Shown here: in pieces, positions 27,346-38,442 of the stretch
Position numbering within the stretch: the stretch's first letter is position 1
Layout of the letters: every line of letters starts with the position of its first letter
Source: Roseibium suaedae
Lineage (GTDB): Bacteria; Pseudomonadota; Alphaproteobacteria; Rhizobiales; Stappiaceae
Direction of reading: 5' to 3'
Assembly: GCF_900142725.1 (NCBI RefSeq)
Contig: NZ_FRBW01000001.1
Coordinates: 1,364,001-1,428,000, forward strand
DNA: 64,000 nt
The notes under the pieces: model-generated
Database searches by the model: none
The model's input: only the letters and a program-made list of their open reading frames with translations
Told to the model about the DNA's origin: nothing
Translations under genes and position numbers: made by a program

Positions 27346-28044
27346 AGAAAAGCTGTGCCTTCAGGAGGCGGAACGGCATGGATGCCGGATCAAGCCCGGA
27401 TCGACGGCGAGAGGAAAGGCCGGTTTCTCTTTTCAACACTCTTGAGAACAGAGTTGATAAAAATCGAGATGTTGATTCCTTCCGCCGCCAGTCTCGCGAA
27501 TCCTTTCTGCGCCAAAGGCATGGAAGAGACGCGCCCGGGGTGATTCCGATCCGGTATTTCTTTCCGTTTGAGAATGAGGCCGGCCAAGGCCGGGATCAGA
27601 AAACCTTCCTGCCAACTGGCGCAAGGCAGAGGCTGGAAACTCGAATCGAGACCGGAATCGGGCGGAAATCTGCCCAAAGCACCGCCGGGTCCGGTTGGCT
27701 GAAACGGTTTGGGAGTCTCGTCTGTTGGAGCGAAAATCCCCGCCAAGTCCCTCAATTCCTAACGAATTCTTACTTTTGACCCTGATTTTGTGACATTCGG
27801 GCAACACCGGATTTTGAAAGGCCGTCTGGAGGCGTACTTGCCGCTTTTCGAGATTGCGCCGCCGGTGCGGATGCGTATGTTCGAACTGCGAGCGGCTTTC
27901 GGGTCGCGCTGCTTTGCCCGCCTCGGACGTCCAACCTCCGACCGGCGGCCAAGTCAGAGAATTTCGCGGGGAAACGATGACTACGGCAAGCGCCGGACCT
28001 CAGATGAGGAAGTCGTCAGTAACATGACTGTTTGGAGGTCAGAA
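27346..28044 (+). other. Long gene-free region and leader upstream of the porin
   Basis: About 700 bases with no convincing gene. The porin frame happens to stay open to 27790, but its codons there are unlike the porin's, and the true start has GGAGG and a signal peptide at 28045. A TTGACC at 27776-27781 could be a -35 element, but no good -10 was found. The length suggests a distal promoter, a regulated leader or an unseen small RNA. Confidence 0.4.
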
Positions 28045-29166
28045 ATGAACTTTAAGAGCCTTATGCTCGGCGCCGCCGCTGTTGCTGCTGCCACTTCTGC
28101 CCAGGCTGCCGACCTGCCGGTCGCTGCTGAGCCGGTTGATTACGTCAAGGTTTGCGACGCTTACGGCGCACGCTTCTACTACATCCCGGGCACCGACACC
28201 TGCCTGCGCGTCGGCGGCCGTATCCGCGCTGACTACCAGATCAACAACTTCGCTGACACCACCAAGGGCCTCAGCGCTTGGAACAACCACGCTGCCGATG
28301 GTTACCGTTTCCGCGCTCGCGGTTACATCTACCTCGATAGCCGCACCAACACCGAATTCGGTCTGCTGCGCACCTACACCTCGATCTACGGCACCAACAC
28401 CAATGGCGCTGAAGGCTTCGATCTGGACAAGGCGTTCATCCAGTGGGGCGGCCTGACCTTCGGTCATGCTACGTCGTTCTTCGACTACTTCACCGGTCAG
28501 GCATTCATGGGCGTTGTTGGCCGTAACTGGTCCGACACCACCGTTAACCTGGCAGCTTACACCGCTGCATTCGGCAACGGCTTCTCCGCTACCCTGTCTC
28601 TCGAAGACGGCGACTTCCGTGAAAACGGTGCATACGGCGGCAACCGTTACCCGGATATCGTTGCTAACCTGCGTGTTGACCAGGGTTGGGGTAACGCACA
28701 GCTGGCCGGTGCTCTGCACCACGTTAACCCGGCTGTTAACACCACCAAGGATCACACCGGCTACGCAATCCAGGGTGGCGTGACCATCAACCTGCCGATG
28801 CTGTCTTCCGGTTCGAACATTGCGTTCCAGGCTGCTTACGCAGACGGCGCTCTGAACTACCTCGGCACCGGCATTGCTGACTACAACGGCAACAAGACCA
28901 ACACCGGTTGGAACGTTGGCGCCGGCGTATACTTCCAGGCAACCTCGACCGTTGGTCTGGCCCTGGACGGCACCTACCTCGACGTAGACGTTGCTAACAG
29001 CAACAACGACGTCACCCGTTGGGCTCTTGATGGTTCCGTCGTGTGGGAGCCGGTTTCCGGCCTGCAGATCGGTGCTGACATGGGTTACGCTTCCACCGAC
29101 GTCAAGAACAGCAACGCCGACCTGGACGAGCTGCTCTTCGGTGTTCGCGTACAGCGCACCTTCTAA
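28045..29166 (+). CDS. Outer-membrane porin, Porin_2 (rhizobial Omp2/RopA) family
   Basis: A 373-residue trimeric beta-barrel porin for diffusion of small solutes through the outer membrane. Residues 1-22 form a signal peptide (FKSLMLGAAAVAAATSAQA), followed by the family opening DYVKVCDAYGARFYYIPG with the conserved cysteine pair (VCDAYG, TDTCLRVGGRIRADYQ). Alternating strands run to a terminal Phe (VQRTF), the signal for barrel assembly. The ATG at 28045 has GGAGGT upstream. Codon choice is sharply biased (GCT, GTT, AAC, TAC and CTG dominate), as in very highly expressed genes, and differs from all neighbours. It is a single-gene unit with a strong terminator. Confidence 0.95.
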   Translation: MNFKSLMLGAAAVAAATSAQAADLPVAAEPVDYVKVCDAYGARFYYIPGTDTCLRVGGRIRADYQINNFADTTKGLSAWNNHAADGYRFRARGYIYLDSRTNTEFGLLRTYTSIYGTNTNGAEGFDLDKAFIQWGGLTFGHATSFFDYFTGQAFMGVVGRNWSDTTVNLAAYTAAFGNGFSATLSLEDGDFRENGAYGGNRYPDIVANLRVDQGWGNAQLAGALHHVNPAVNTTKDHTGYAIQGGVTINLPMLSSGSNIAFQAAYADGALNYLGTGIADYNGNKTNTGWNVGAGVYFQATSTVGLALDGTYLDVDVANSNNDVTRWALDGSVVWEPVSGLQIGADMGYASTDVKNSNADLDELLFGVRVQRTF

Positions 29167-29194
29167 TTCATACCTTTCCTAAGGTTTGAATGAG

Positions 29195-29224
29195 AAAGCC
29201 CGGCGGAAACGCCGGGCTTTTTTC
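29195..29224 (+). terminator. Rho-independent terminator of the porin gene
   Basis: AAAGCCCGGCG (29195-29205) pairs with CGCCGGGCTTT (29210-29220) around a GAAA tetraloop, followed by TTTT. This is a textbook strong intrinsic terminator 28 bases past the stop codon. Confidence 0.95.
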
Positions 29225-29427
29225 TTGCCGTCTGTGATGTGAAGTTCGGCTTATGGTTTGTGCATGGTTCTGAATGTGGATTTTTCACCCCACTCATTCG
29301 GGCCCCTAAAGCCACAGCCCTGCTGCGCCTCGAAGTGAGGCGTGGATCTTCAGAATATCAGTCGGCTCAATGCGGAAATCCTGCGCCCTTGAGTAGTGCA
29401 GAGGCATTGCAACTCGGAGTGTGCTGC

Positions 29428-30381
29428 TCAGATCAGCCGCTCCAGGAAATCGCCAATGGCGTTCTGTGTTTGCTGATCCCACAAAAGTGGCGCGTGGCCT
29501 TCGCCTGAGACTTCGAGGCACTTTGTGTCCGGATGACGCAGACACATGGTCTGAGCGGTCTCAGCGGACAAAATGTCCGAGAGGGCACCACGGATGACCA
29601 GAACCGGAATGCGGCTTGAGGCTTCAAAGAGAGGCCAAAGGTCCGGAAACGCTCCGCCCTTGTCCCAGCCTTCCAGCGTCTTGCCAAGATTTGGATCGTA
29701 ATTCAGCGTCACGCCAGCCTCCGAAAGGGAGGCGAGCTGCATTGCAAGCTGCTCCCAGCCCGCGCTGTCGAGGTCTGGAAACTGACCTTTGAGCCCGGAC
29801 TTCAGGCTGGAGGCCAGAGATGCGAGGCTGTCATAGGTCATCTTTGAGCCAACAGAGCCTGAGATCCGTTTCAATCCATCGAACTCGATAACAGGTCCAA
29901 TGTCATTCAGGATCATTCCGGCCATCTGCTCGGGACCATAGGTTGCCGCCATTGCCATGGCATGCAGCCCGCCGCGTGAGGTGCCGAGGACTGCAAACCG
30001 CTCCAGCCCGAGATGCTTGATCGCGGCCGCGATGTCTTCTGCTTCCACTGGAATGGAATAGCTTTGCCAGTCGCTCGTCCAGGAGCTGGAACCGCGGCCG
30101 CGATAGTCGAGGGCTATGACCGGATGGCCTTTGGCTGCCATCGCCCGGGCTATAGCGTCGAAATCCCGGGTGTTTCTCGAAAGTCCGGGCAGGCAGAGGA
30201 GGGGGAGCTTTGCTGCGCGTTCCCAAAGATCGTCCAGCTGGCCTGAAATCTGGCCAGAGGCGCTGGTCTTCGCCGTCCAGCGCGTGCCGCTCAGAAGAAG
30301 TCCGCCAGACCCTGTCCAGGCAAAACGGCTGACATCCAGGGCAAGTGAGTCGGTGGTGAGAGAAGCGTGGGAAACGGACAT
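29428..30381 (-). CDS. Alpha/beta hydrolase
   Basis: A 317-residue cytoplasmic hydrolase of the alpha/beta fold. The oxyanion region [14 protein letters not shown] is near residues 61-74, [12 protein letters not shown] follows, the nucleophile elbow is GTSRGG, the acid lies in RGALSDILS, and the His is in GEGHAPLLW near the C-terminus. These give a complete Ser-Asp-His triad. There is no signal peptide. It stands alone, convergent with the porin and divergent from dapA across about 210 bases. Substrate and pathway are unknown; many relatives are esterases or C-C hydrolases. Confidence 0.9.
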   Translation of the reverse strand: MSVSHASLTTDSLALDVSRFAWTGSGGLLLSGTRWTAKTSASGQISGQLDDLWERAAKLPLLCLPGLSRNTRDFDAIARAMAAKGHPVIALDYRGRGSSSWTSDWQSYSIPVEAEDIAAAIKHLGLERFAVLGTSRGGLHAMAMAATYGPEQMAGMILNDIGPVIEFDGLKRISGSVGSKMTYDSLASLASSLKSGLKGQFPDLDSAGWEQLAMQLASLSEAGVTLNYDPNLGKTLEGWDKGGAFPDLWPLFEASSRIPVLVIRGALSDILSAETAQTMCLRHPDTKCLEVSGEGHAPLLWDQQTQNAIGDFLERLI

Positions 30382-30595
30382 CAGGAAGGCCTTTGAAAGG
30401 GATGCTTTCAGGCAGACTACTGCGTGGTTTGTCAGGTGGCCAGACGGGTTTCTGTTGCTTCGCTGCAGCCTTGATCAAGAACCTGATCTGGCGAAGGACT
30501 TCGCCATTGCTCCGGGCAATTCTGAGGATTATGGTGCCGGTCCAGCCTACCAAGACGGCAGGTGGAAACTGTCAGTACGATTAAGGAAACCAGAA

Positions 30596-31474
30596 ATGTT
30601 TAGCGGATCGATTCCAGCGCTTGTTACCCCGTTCACGAACGGAGCGCTTGATGAGAAACGGTTCCAGGATTTCGTCGACTGGCAGATAAAAGAGGGCTCT
30701 GACGGGCTTGTTCCGGTCGGGACGACCGGTGAGAGCCCAACGCTGACACATGATGAGCACAAGCGGATTGTCGAGCTTTGCATCGAGGCTGCCGGCGGGC
30801 GCGTGCCCGTCATGGCCGGTGCCGGTTCGAACAACACCGCGGAAGCGATCGATCTTGCCAAGTTTGCCGAAAAGGCCGGGGCAGATGGTCTTCTGATCGT
30901 CACGCCTTATTACAACAAGCCCAATCAGGCGGGCCTGAAGGCGCATTACCGGGCGATTGATGCTGAAGTCGGAATTCCGATCTTCATCTACAACATTCCG
31001 GGCCGTTCGGTGATCGACATGCTGCCGGAAACGATGGCGGAGCTTTACAAGAGCTGCAAGAACATCAAGGGCGTCAAGGATGCGACCGCAAACATGGCCA
31101 AGGCCAGCATGCAGCGCCATCATTGCGGACCGGATTTCGTGCAGCTGTCCGGTGAGGACATCACGGCTCTGGCCTTCAATTCCCATGGCGGTTCGGGCTG
31201 CATTTCGGTGACGGCAAACCTTGCGCCGCGCCTTTGTGCGGACATGCAGGCAGCCTGCAAGGCAGGGGACTATGCGAAGGCTCTGGAGATCCAGGACCGC
31301 CTCGCGCCTCTGCATCAGGCGCTCTTCATCGAGCCGAACCCGGCCGGGGTGAAATATGCCCTGTCGCTGATCGGCAAGATGGACAATGACCTGCGCTTGC
31401 CGCTGGTGCCTGTTGCCGAAAGCACCCAGGCCGAAATCCGCGCAGCCATGGTTCATGCCGGCCTGCTGAACTGA
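30596..31474 (+). CDS. dapA: 4-hydroxy-tetrahydrodipicolinate synthase
   Basis: DapA condenses pyruvate with aspartate semialdehyde, the committed step to lysine and to the diaminopimelate of peptidoglycan. The 292-residue TIM-barrel protein opens with [13 protein letters not shown], has the GTTGESPTL signature at 42-50, the catalytic Tyr132 in FIYNIPGRS and the Schiff-base Lys161 in KGVKDAT. The frame is open far upstream, but the ATG at 30596 follows AAGGAA and matches the family start. A tight inverted repeat follows the stop, then a rhizobial palindrome and smpB on the same strand. Confidence 0.97.
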   Translation: MFSGSIPALVTPFTNGALDEKRFQDFVDWQIKEGSDGLVPVGTTGESPTLTHDEHKRIVELCIEAAGGRVPVMAGAGSNNTAEAIDLAKFAEKAGADGLLIVTPYYNKPNQAGLKAHYRAIDAEVGIPIFIYNIPGRSVIDMLPETMAELYKSCKNIKGVKDATANMAKASMQRHHCGPDFVQLSGEDITALAFNSHGGSGCISVTANLAPRLCADMQAACKAGDYAKALEIQDRLAPLHQALFIEPNPAGVKYALSLIGKMDNDLRLPLVPVAESTQAEIRAAMVHAGLLN

Positions 31475-31476
31475 CT

Positions 31477-31494
31477 GCCGCTTTAAAAAGCGGC
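31477..31494 (+). terminator. Inverted repeat after dapA
   Basis: GCCGCTTT (31477-31484) and AAAGCGGC (31487-31494) form a perfect 8-bp inverted repeat three bases past the dapA stop. The spacer is only two bases, so a real hairpin would open the innermost pairs. There is no T-run. Confidence 0.45.
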
Positions 31495-31508
31495 GAAGAG
31501 CACTATCT

Positions 31509-31562
31509 AGAGCCTGTCTCCCAAAAGTGGCTACCGGTTTTGGGACCAGGACATGCGCTAAA
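31509..31562 (+). repeat. Rhizobial intergenic palindrome
   Basis: An element with CCCAAAA (31520-31526) and TTTTGGG (31538-31544) arms, extended to 9 of 11 pairs through GTGG/CCGG, and the tail GACCAGGACATGCGCTAAA. The same consensus (CCCAAAAGTGG...CCGGTTTTGGGA...ATGCGC) is widespread between genes in rhizobia and Brucella. It lies between dapA and smpB, 77 bases before smpB, and may form part of its leader. Confidence 0.8.
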
Positions 31563-31638
31563 TGAATAGAGACACCATTGCCCGGCTCATTCCTGCGCCG
31601 GGCAATGTTTTTGAAACGAAGACCGAAGAGTAGAGACA

Positions 31639-32118
31639 ATGGCCCCGAAACGCGGAGATGCGCCCGGTCGGAAGATCATTTCCGACAACCGGAAGGCCCG
31701 GTTCAACTTCGAGATCGAAGACACACTGGAAGTGGGGATCGAGCTCAAGGGCACCGAGGTGAAGTCGCTGCGCAACGGCAAGGCGAATATCGCCGAGTCC
31801 TATGCCGCCGAATATCAGGGCGAGATCTGGATCTACAACGTCTATATCCCGGAATACCTTCAGGCCAACCGGTTCAACCATGAGCCCCGCCGTCCGCGCA
31901 AGCTGCTCCTGCACAAGCGCGAAATCGGCAAGCTGGCAGGCGCTGTCCAGAAGGAAGGCAAGACCATCGTTCCGTTGAAGCTCTATTTCAACGAGGTCGG
32001 CCGGGCGAAGATCGAACTGGCCCTTGCCAAGGGCAAGAAGCTGCATGACAAGCGCGAGACCGAGAAGCAGCGCGATTGGCAGCGGGAAAAGGCTCGGGTG
32101 TTCAAAACCTTCGGATAA
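31639..32118 (+). CDS. smpB: SsrA-binding protein SmpB
   Basis: SmpB binds tmRNA and delivers it to stalled ribosomes for trans-translation. The 159-residue product has all family marks: [18 protein letters not shown] near the N-terminus, [19 protein letters not shown], the [20 protein letters not shown] segment and the basic C-terminal tail [21 protein letters not shown], which folds into the decoding channel. The ATG at 31639 is the only sensible start. It is downstream of dapA, an order seen in many alphaproteobacteria. No ssrA gene is visible in the window. Confidence 0.98.
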   Translation: MAPKRGDAPGRKIISDNRKARFNFEIEDTLEVGIELKGTEVKSLRNGKANIAESYAAEYQGEIWIYNVYIPEYLQANRFNHEPRRPRKLLLHKREIGKLAGAVQKEGKTIVPLKLYFNEVGRAKIELALAKGKKLHDKRETEKQRDWQREKARVFKTFG

Positions 32119-32184
32119 GCTGTGGGGAGCCTGTGGATAGTTTTGGGATAATTCCCATGCTGTCCACTATGTTTGCACGGCTTT

Positions 32185-32640
32185 TCAACCAGCGGTCAAC
32201 AGGGTGAGCTTGTCCCGGGTTTCCTGCGGGATAGCCAGAGGTCTGCGCGTTTCACGGTCGACGTGAACATGTACGAACCGGCCTTGCGCTGCGGGCTTTT
32301 CCTTGCTCGCTTGAAACAGTCCGATCTGATAAATCACTGAAGACGAACCGATTTTCTCGATTCTGATGCCTGCCTCAACAGTTTCGGGGAAGATCAGTTC
32401 GGAGAAATAGTGGCAGCCGGTTTCGACCACGAGGAAGACCGTCGGTGAGCTGCGCGGATCAAGCAGCCCCTGGCTGACGTACCAGCCATTCACAGCCGTG
32501 TCGAAAAAGCTCAGATACTGGACGTTGTTGACGTGGCCGTAGATGTCGGCGTCCATCCAGCGGGTGGGGATATTCTGGAATGCCGGATAGGCGTCCCTGC
32601 CTAAGGGCAAGGGGCGCTCCGGCTTGGATGGGCTGGTCAT
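32185..32640 (-). CDS. Acyl-CoA thioesterase, hotdog fold (YbgC/FcbC-like)
   Basis: A 151-residue hotdog-fold thioesterase that hydrolyses acyl-CoA esters. The YbgC/FcbC signature is seen in TRWMDADIYGHVNNVQYLSFFDTA, where the Asp of DxxGHVN is catalytic, followed by VVETGCHYFSELIFPETVEAG and the RFVHVHVDRETRRPLAIP strand. The ATG at 32640 has AGGAC upstream and gives the usual length; a longer frame starts at 32685. It converges with smpB across 66 bases. The DUF2000 gene upstream on the same strand is 114 bases away, so co-transcription is uncertain. Chain-length preference is unknown. Confidence 0.92.
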   Translation of the reverse strand: MTSPSKPERPLPLGRDAYPAFQNIPTRWMDADIYGHVNNVQYLSFFDTAVNGWYVSQGLLDPRSSPTVFLVVETGCHYFSELIFPETVEAGIRIEKIGSSSVIYQIGLFQASKEKPAAQGRFVHVHVDRETRRPLAIPQETRDKLTLLTAG

Positions 32641-32754
32641 GAAGGGATGTCCTGCGGGCAGTCTGGAATTGGGATGAAGAACCATGCCTCTCCAGATTGG
32701 CCGCAGGAACTGCGTCCGTCGAGCGAAACTTGCGACCGGGAGAGTTTCCCCTGG

Positions 32755-33162
32755 TCAGGGGTGCATTTTCGCTCCCTTGGTGATCTTGTCTGCCAGCTTC
32801 TTGTCCGCATGAAAGGCAATGCCGGCGATCCTCGCGGTGCCGGGCGCGCATTTGCTGAAGACTTCCCGGTTGGCGGCGTCGTGGCTGGTGGAGAACATGT
32901 CGTCGATATAAAGCGCTGCGTCTACGCCGCGCGACAGGGCGCGTTCCTGGATCTTGTCCATGCCCGCTGCATCGGCGCTCAGAACGATGATTGGCTGGCG
33001 GCAAATGGCATAGTAATCATGACCGGCTGCATCCTTGTAGGGCTCGCCTATAAGCCCGAGTGTTCCGGCCGAAACGCCGGTGGCCAGAAACGCCGTAACA
33101 TTCAGTTTCTGCCAGGTGGCGAGATCCTCGCGGACCGTGATCACGAACTTGGTGTCGAACAT
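32755..33162 (-). CDS. DUF2000 family protein
   Basis: A 135-residue protein of DUF2000, a small alpha/beta family of unproven function related in fold to peptidyl-tRNA hydrolase II-like proteins. Family features are KFVITVREDLATWQKLNVTAF, the ICRQPIIVLSAD strand and the VDAALYIDDMFSTSHDAAN segment. The ATG at 33162 has AGGAG nine bases upstream and is preferred to one at 33180. The gene is divergent from an AraC regulator whose start lies within about 40 bases, so the regulator probably controls it. The link is inference from arrangement. Confidence 0.82.
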   Translation of the reverse strand: MFDTKFVITVREDLATWQKLNVTAFLATGVSAGTLGLIGEPYKDAAGHDYYAICRQPIIVLSADAAGMDKIQERALSRGVDAALYIDDMFSTSHDAANREVFSKCAPGTARIAGIAFHADKKLADKITKGAKMHP

Positions 33163-33199
33163 GAAGCATAACTCCTTCAAGGGCTTCCTGAATCCGGAA

Positions 33200-34099
33200 A
33201 TGGAGCGGACACTAGCAGCTGAGGATCAGGTCGATCTTGAACGTTTGTGCAAGCGGCCGGGTGACCGGATCCTGATGGCTGCGGAGGAGGGCGGCATTGA
33301 GCGGATCGACGCCCGTTTCAGCGGCAAGGGCTATGCGCCGCATCGCCATGATACCTATGCGCTGGGGCTGACCGTCCGCGGCGTGCAGACCTTTCACTAC
33401 AGGGGCGCGGCGCGGGCTTCCCTGCCGGGGCAGATCATCGTGCTGCACCCGGATGAACTTCATGATGGCGGGGCGGGCACAGACGAGGGGCTGAGCTACC
33501 GGATGCTCTATCTGCCGCCTGAGGATGTGGCGGAAGCAACTCTCAGCGCCGGACAGGCCTCGGAACTTCCCTTCGTGAGCACGCCGGTTATTTCCGATCC
33601 GGAGTTCCAGCTGGCACTGCGCGAAGGCTTGAGCGATCTTGATGAGCCGATTGGCAGCTTGCGGCGGGACAGTCTCATCGCTGCACTGACCCAATGTCTG
33701 CAGCGTCATGGCGGGCGGGCGAGGCTGCGCAAGTCCGTGCTGCACTGGCCCGGCCTGCAGCGTTGTGCGGAGCATCTGCGCGAGAATGCTGTAGGCAGTG
33801 TCCAGTCAGAGGAACTTGAGACCGTCGCCGAACTGGACCGGTTCACGCTCGCCCGGCAGTTCAAAAGAGCTTTCGGCACATCGCCCCACCGCTATCAGGT
33901 GATGCGCAGGCTGGAGCGGGCAAGGGCAGGTATCCGGTCCGGTGTGCCCTTGGCTTCCGCGGCGGTGGATGCGGGTTTTGCCGATCAGGCTCACATGAGC
34001 CGGCATTTCAAGAGAACTTACGGCATGACTCCGGGGCATTGGCAACGTCTGCTCCATTCGACAGATTGGCACACTAAGTCAGATCGAGGTTGCTCTTGA
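33200..34099 (+). CDS. AraC family transcriptional regulator
   Basis: A 299-residue regulator with an N-terminal cupin ligand-binding domain (about residues 25-150: YAPHRHDTYALGLTVRGVQTFHYR read in two parts, then HPDELHDGGAG). The C-terminal pair of helix-turn-helix motifs covers about 195-295 (LDRFTLARQFKRAFGTSPHRYQ, AAVDAGFADQAHMSRHFKRTYGMTPGHW). Start choice is uncertain: ATG at 33200 leaves 37 bases to the divergent DUF2000 gene, while ATG at 33161 would overlap it; neither has a good ribosome site. Its last 26 bases overlap the convergent glycosyltransferase-like gene. It likely senses a small molecule and controls its neighbour. Confidence 0.9.
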   Translation: MERTLAAEDQVDLERLCKRPGDRILMAAEEGGIERIDARFSGKGYAPHRHDTYALGLTVRGVQTFHYRGAARASLPGQIIVLHPDELHDGGAGTDEGLSYRMLYLPPEDVAEATLSAGQASELPFVSTPVISDPEFQLALREGLSDLDEPIGSLRRDSLIAALTQCLQRHGGRARLRKSVLHWPGLQRCAEHLRENAVGSVQSEELETVAELDRFTLARQFKRAFGTSPHRYQVMRRLERARAGIRSGVPLASAAVDAGFADQAHMSRHFKRTYGMTPGHWQRLLHSTDWHTKSDRGCS

Positions 34100-34919
34100 G
34101 GCGCCGCCAGCGCTTGAGCACGCTGCGTTTGAGCTTCTGCGGGAAGCTGAGCCGCTTATGCCTGTGGTGCACCAGAAGCTCGGGGTGAATGAATAATTTG
34201 CCGAAACCCGCTCTTCTCATGTGTTCATGCAGCCGAACATGCTCGCAGGTTTCATCGCAGATCTTCCCTATGGCAGAGTAGTTCGATCCATTGAGCGAGG
34301 AGAACTTGTAAATCCCGAGGCCCCCGAATGCGGAATTGACGGGGATCGGGTCGCCTTTCGGGGAAATCACTATCTGCCTGGCTTTGACATAGAGGTTGTA
34401 GGCATCGGCATCTGACATGAAAACAGGCTTGTCGCGCATCTCGGAAAAGCAATCCTCGGGGCACCACTGCGGATGCCTGAGCGCAAAGATATCGTAGTAG
34501 CAGCCAGCATTATTGGCGAAGAGCGCATCCCACTCAAATTCTGAGCCTTCAACAATGCTTTTCACATGTTGAAGGGAGAAGCCCCTGGAGACGTCATCGC
34601 AATCCAGAATGAGGAAAAGGTCGCTTGGCCTGTCCCAGCCAAGTTTTCGCGCCTCGTCGAGGCAAAGTTGCCTTCCGTGAGCAATCCGGGCAATTCGGTC
34701 GGGCAGGGTTTCAAGCAGTGACGGTAGGCGAAGGATTTTCCCATAAGGGTTCTTCGCCTGAAACCTTTCGAGTATTCGACCCGAATAATCTTTGGAGTCA
34801 TTCTCGATAAATATATATCGAAAGTCATCGAAAATATGGTGCCGGTTCTCGATCTCGGAGAACAAGGCCTGCAGATAGGGCTCACAATCTCGCACGCATC
34901 CGACGAGGCAAAGGCGCAT
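34074..34919 (-). CDS. Glycosyltransferase-like protein, paralog 1
   Basis: A 281-residue protein resembling GT-A-fold glycosyltransferases of the bacterial group distantly like fungal GT69/Cap59 alpha-mannosyltransferases. The opening MRLCLVGCVRDCEPYLQALF starts the fold, IFIENDSKD follows, and ILDCDDVS supplies a DxD-type metal site near residue 105. The central FANNAGCYYDIFALRHPQWCP, then NSAFGGLGIYKFSS and a CEHVRLHEHM stretch, complete the pattern. There is no signal peptide or membrane helix. About half its residues match the gene at 35191-36024. Base composition is more AT-rich than the surroundings. Donor and acceptor are unknown; a surface polysaccharide role is inference. Confidence 0.75.
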   Translation of the reverse strand: MRLCLVGCVRDCEPYLQALFSEIENRHHIFDDFRYIFIENDSKDYSGRILERFQAKNPYGKILRLPSLLETLPDRIARIAHGRQLCLDEARKLGWDRPSDLFLILDCDDVSRGFSLQHVKSIVEGSEFEWDALFANNAGCYYDIFALRHPQWCPEDCFSEMRDKPVFMSDADAYNLYVKARQIVISPKGDPIPVNSAFGGLGIYKFSSLNGSNYSAIGKICDETCEHVRLHEHMRRAGFGKLFIHPELLVHHRHKRLSFPQKLKRSVLKRWRRLKSNLDLT

Positions 34920-35190
34920 AAAATGGCTTTCCAGAAAATTGGATCAAAACAAATCTTGAAAGTCTCGAAGTTCTTTAATCGGCTGCTTTTAAACGTCCCC
35001 GGACGGCGATCCTGTCATTAATTCGCCCGGAGGCTTTCAAGATGTGGCCTGTCTGGTAGATCTCTAGATGTCTTGAAATGCGTCGAAGTAAGTGCTTGGA
35101 GGTCGGGTCCGTACAGATTTCATCAGGTTATGGAGGAAAATGAATTTTATATTGGTTATTTTCAATTTTCAGAATTTGATAAAATTCGAA

Positions 35191-36024
35191 CTACGACCGT
35201 ACTGTTTTGCGAAGTCTCTTGTTGATGCTTCTTTTTAGTCTTTGAATCCGGGTCAGGCGTTTTGTCTTTGGGTGGACCAACAGTTCAGGGTGGATGAAAA
35301 GCTTCCCATGCCCACTCTGACGCATCGTTTCATGTAGCCAGATATGCTCGCAGGTTTCGTAGTCGTTCACTTGCGACGGAGCATAGCTTGCGGAAGCCAG
35401 GGCATTCAGTTTGTAAATCCCAATTCCGCCAAAGGCCGAGATCACCGGAATTGGCGCCTGATCAGGGCTGATCGTTATACGTCTGGAGCGGATATATAAT
35501 CTGTGAGCATCGTCCCAGCTCATGAAAGACGGCCGTTGCTCAAGTTCCTGAAGTGGGTCGTTCGGGCACCAGACCGGATGTCGCAAGGCGAACAGATCGT
35601 AGTAAGCACCCTCGGTATTTGCAAAGAGCGCATGCCACTCGAAGGTCGAGCGCACAATGACATCACGTATCTTTTGAAGTGACAGTCCGTTTGTTACGTC
35701 ATCGCAATCGATGAGGATGAAATAGTCGTCCTCACGGGTCCAGTTCAGTTTGCGGGCTTCGTCCAGACAGAGCTGCCGCGTGTAGCCGATCCTGTCTGTG
35801 CGCTGGGGAAAACGCTCTTCCAGAGAGGGGAGTAGAAGAGCCTGGCCACATTGGAATTCCCTTGCAAAGCTTGCCAGGAGCTCCGCGGATCCATCGCTCG
35901 AGTCATTTTCGGCAAAGATAAAATGGAATTCATCGAAGATGTCTTTCTGTTCGCTTATTTCCGCAAACAGACCTGGCAGATAGGACGCGCAGTTCCGGAC
36001 ACTGCCTGCAAGACAAATACGCAT
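35191..36024 (-). CDS. Glycosyltransferase-like protein, paralog 2
   Basis: A 277-residue paralog of the gene at 34074-34919, sharing FAENDSSD, the DCDDVTNG metal motif, FANTEGAYYDLFALRHPVWCP, ISAFGGIGIYKL, CEHIWLHE and GKLFIHPELLVHPKTKRL. The first 60 residues diverge most, which may reflect donor specificity. The C-terminus is strongly basic (RIQRLKRSINKRLRKTVRS) in both copies and could bind membrane or nucleic acid, although membrane association is more usual for this type of enzyme. GAGGA precedes the ATG. It lies just downstream of parC on the same strand. The pair with its AT-rich spacer looks like acquired DNA. Confidence 0.75.
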   Translation of the reverse strand: MRICLAGSVRNCASYLPGLFAEISEQKDIFDEFHFIFAENDSSDGSAELLASFAREFQCGQALLLPSLEERFPQRTDRIGYTRQLCLDEARKLNWTREDDYFILIDCDDVTNGLSLQKIRDVIVRSTFEWHALFANTEGAYYDLFALRHPVWCPNDPLQELEQRPSFMSWDDAHRLYIRSRRITISPDQAPIPVISAFGGIGIYKLNALASASYAPSQVNDYETCEHIWLHETMRQSGHGKLFIHPELLVHPKTKRLTRIQRLKRSINKRLRKTVRS

Positions 36025-36058
36025 CTTTCCTCTTTTACTCGTGCTGCTTGGGGCGGTC

Positions 36059-38308
<2,250 letters not shown>

Positions 38309-38442
38309 GCTTCAAGAGCTAACGCGCTTGGGGCGCTGACACAATCAGAGGGGAGGGGAAATCGCGGAGTTCTGCGGGTTTTCCACGTTTTCAAAAGACC
38401 GGGAACGCCAGAAAGTCAGGCCAGATCATCAGGCCCGGATCG

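Noticed and set aside
27790-28044. N-terminal extension of the porin frame
   Set aside because: The extension lacks the porin's codon bias, and the ATG at 28045 has GGAGG and a clean signal peptide directly after it.
35140-35238. Possible 32-codon plus-strand small ORF with GGAGG before its ATG
   Set aside because: It is in AT-rich DNA, the ribosome-site spacing is short, it overlaps the end of the glycosyltransferase-like gene on the other strand and shows no recognisable feature.
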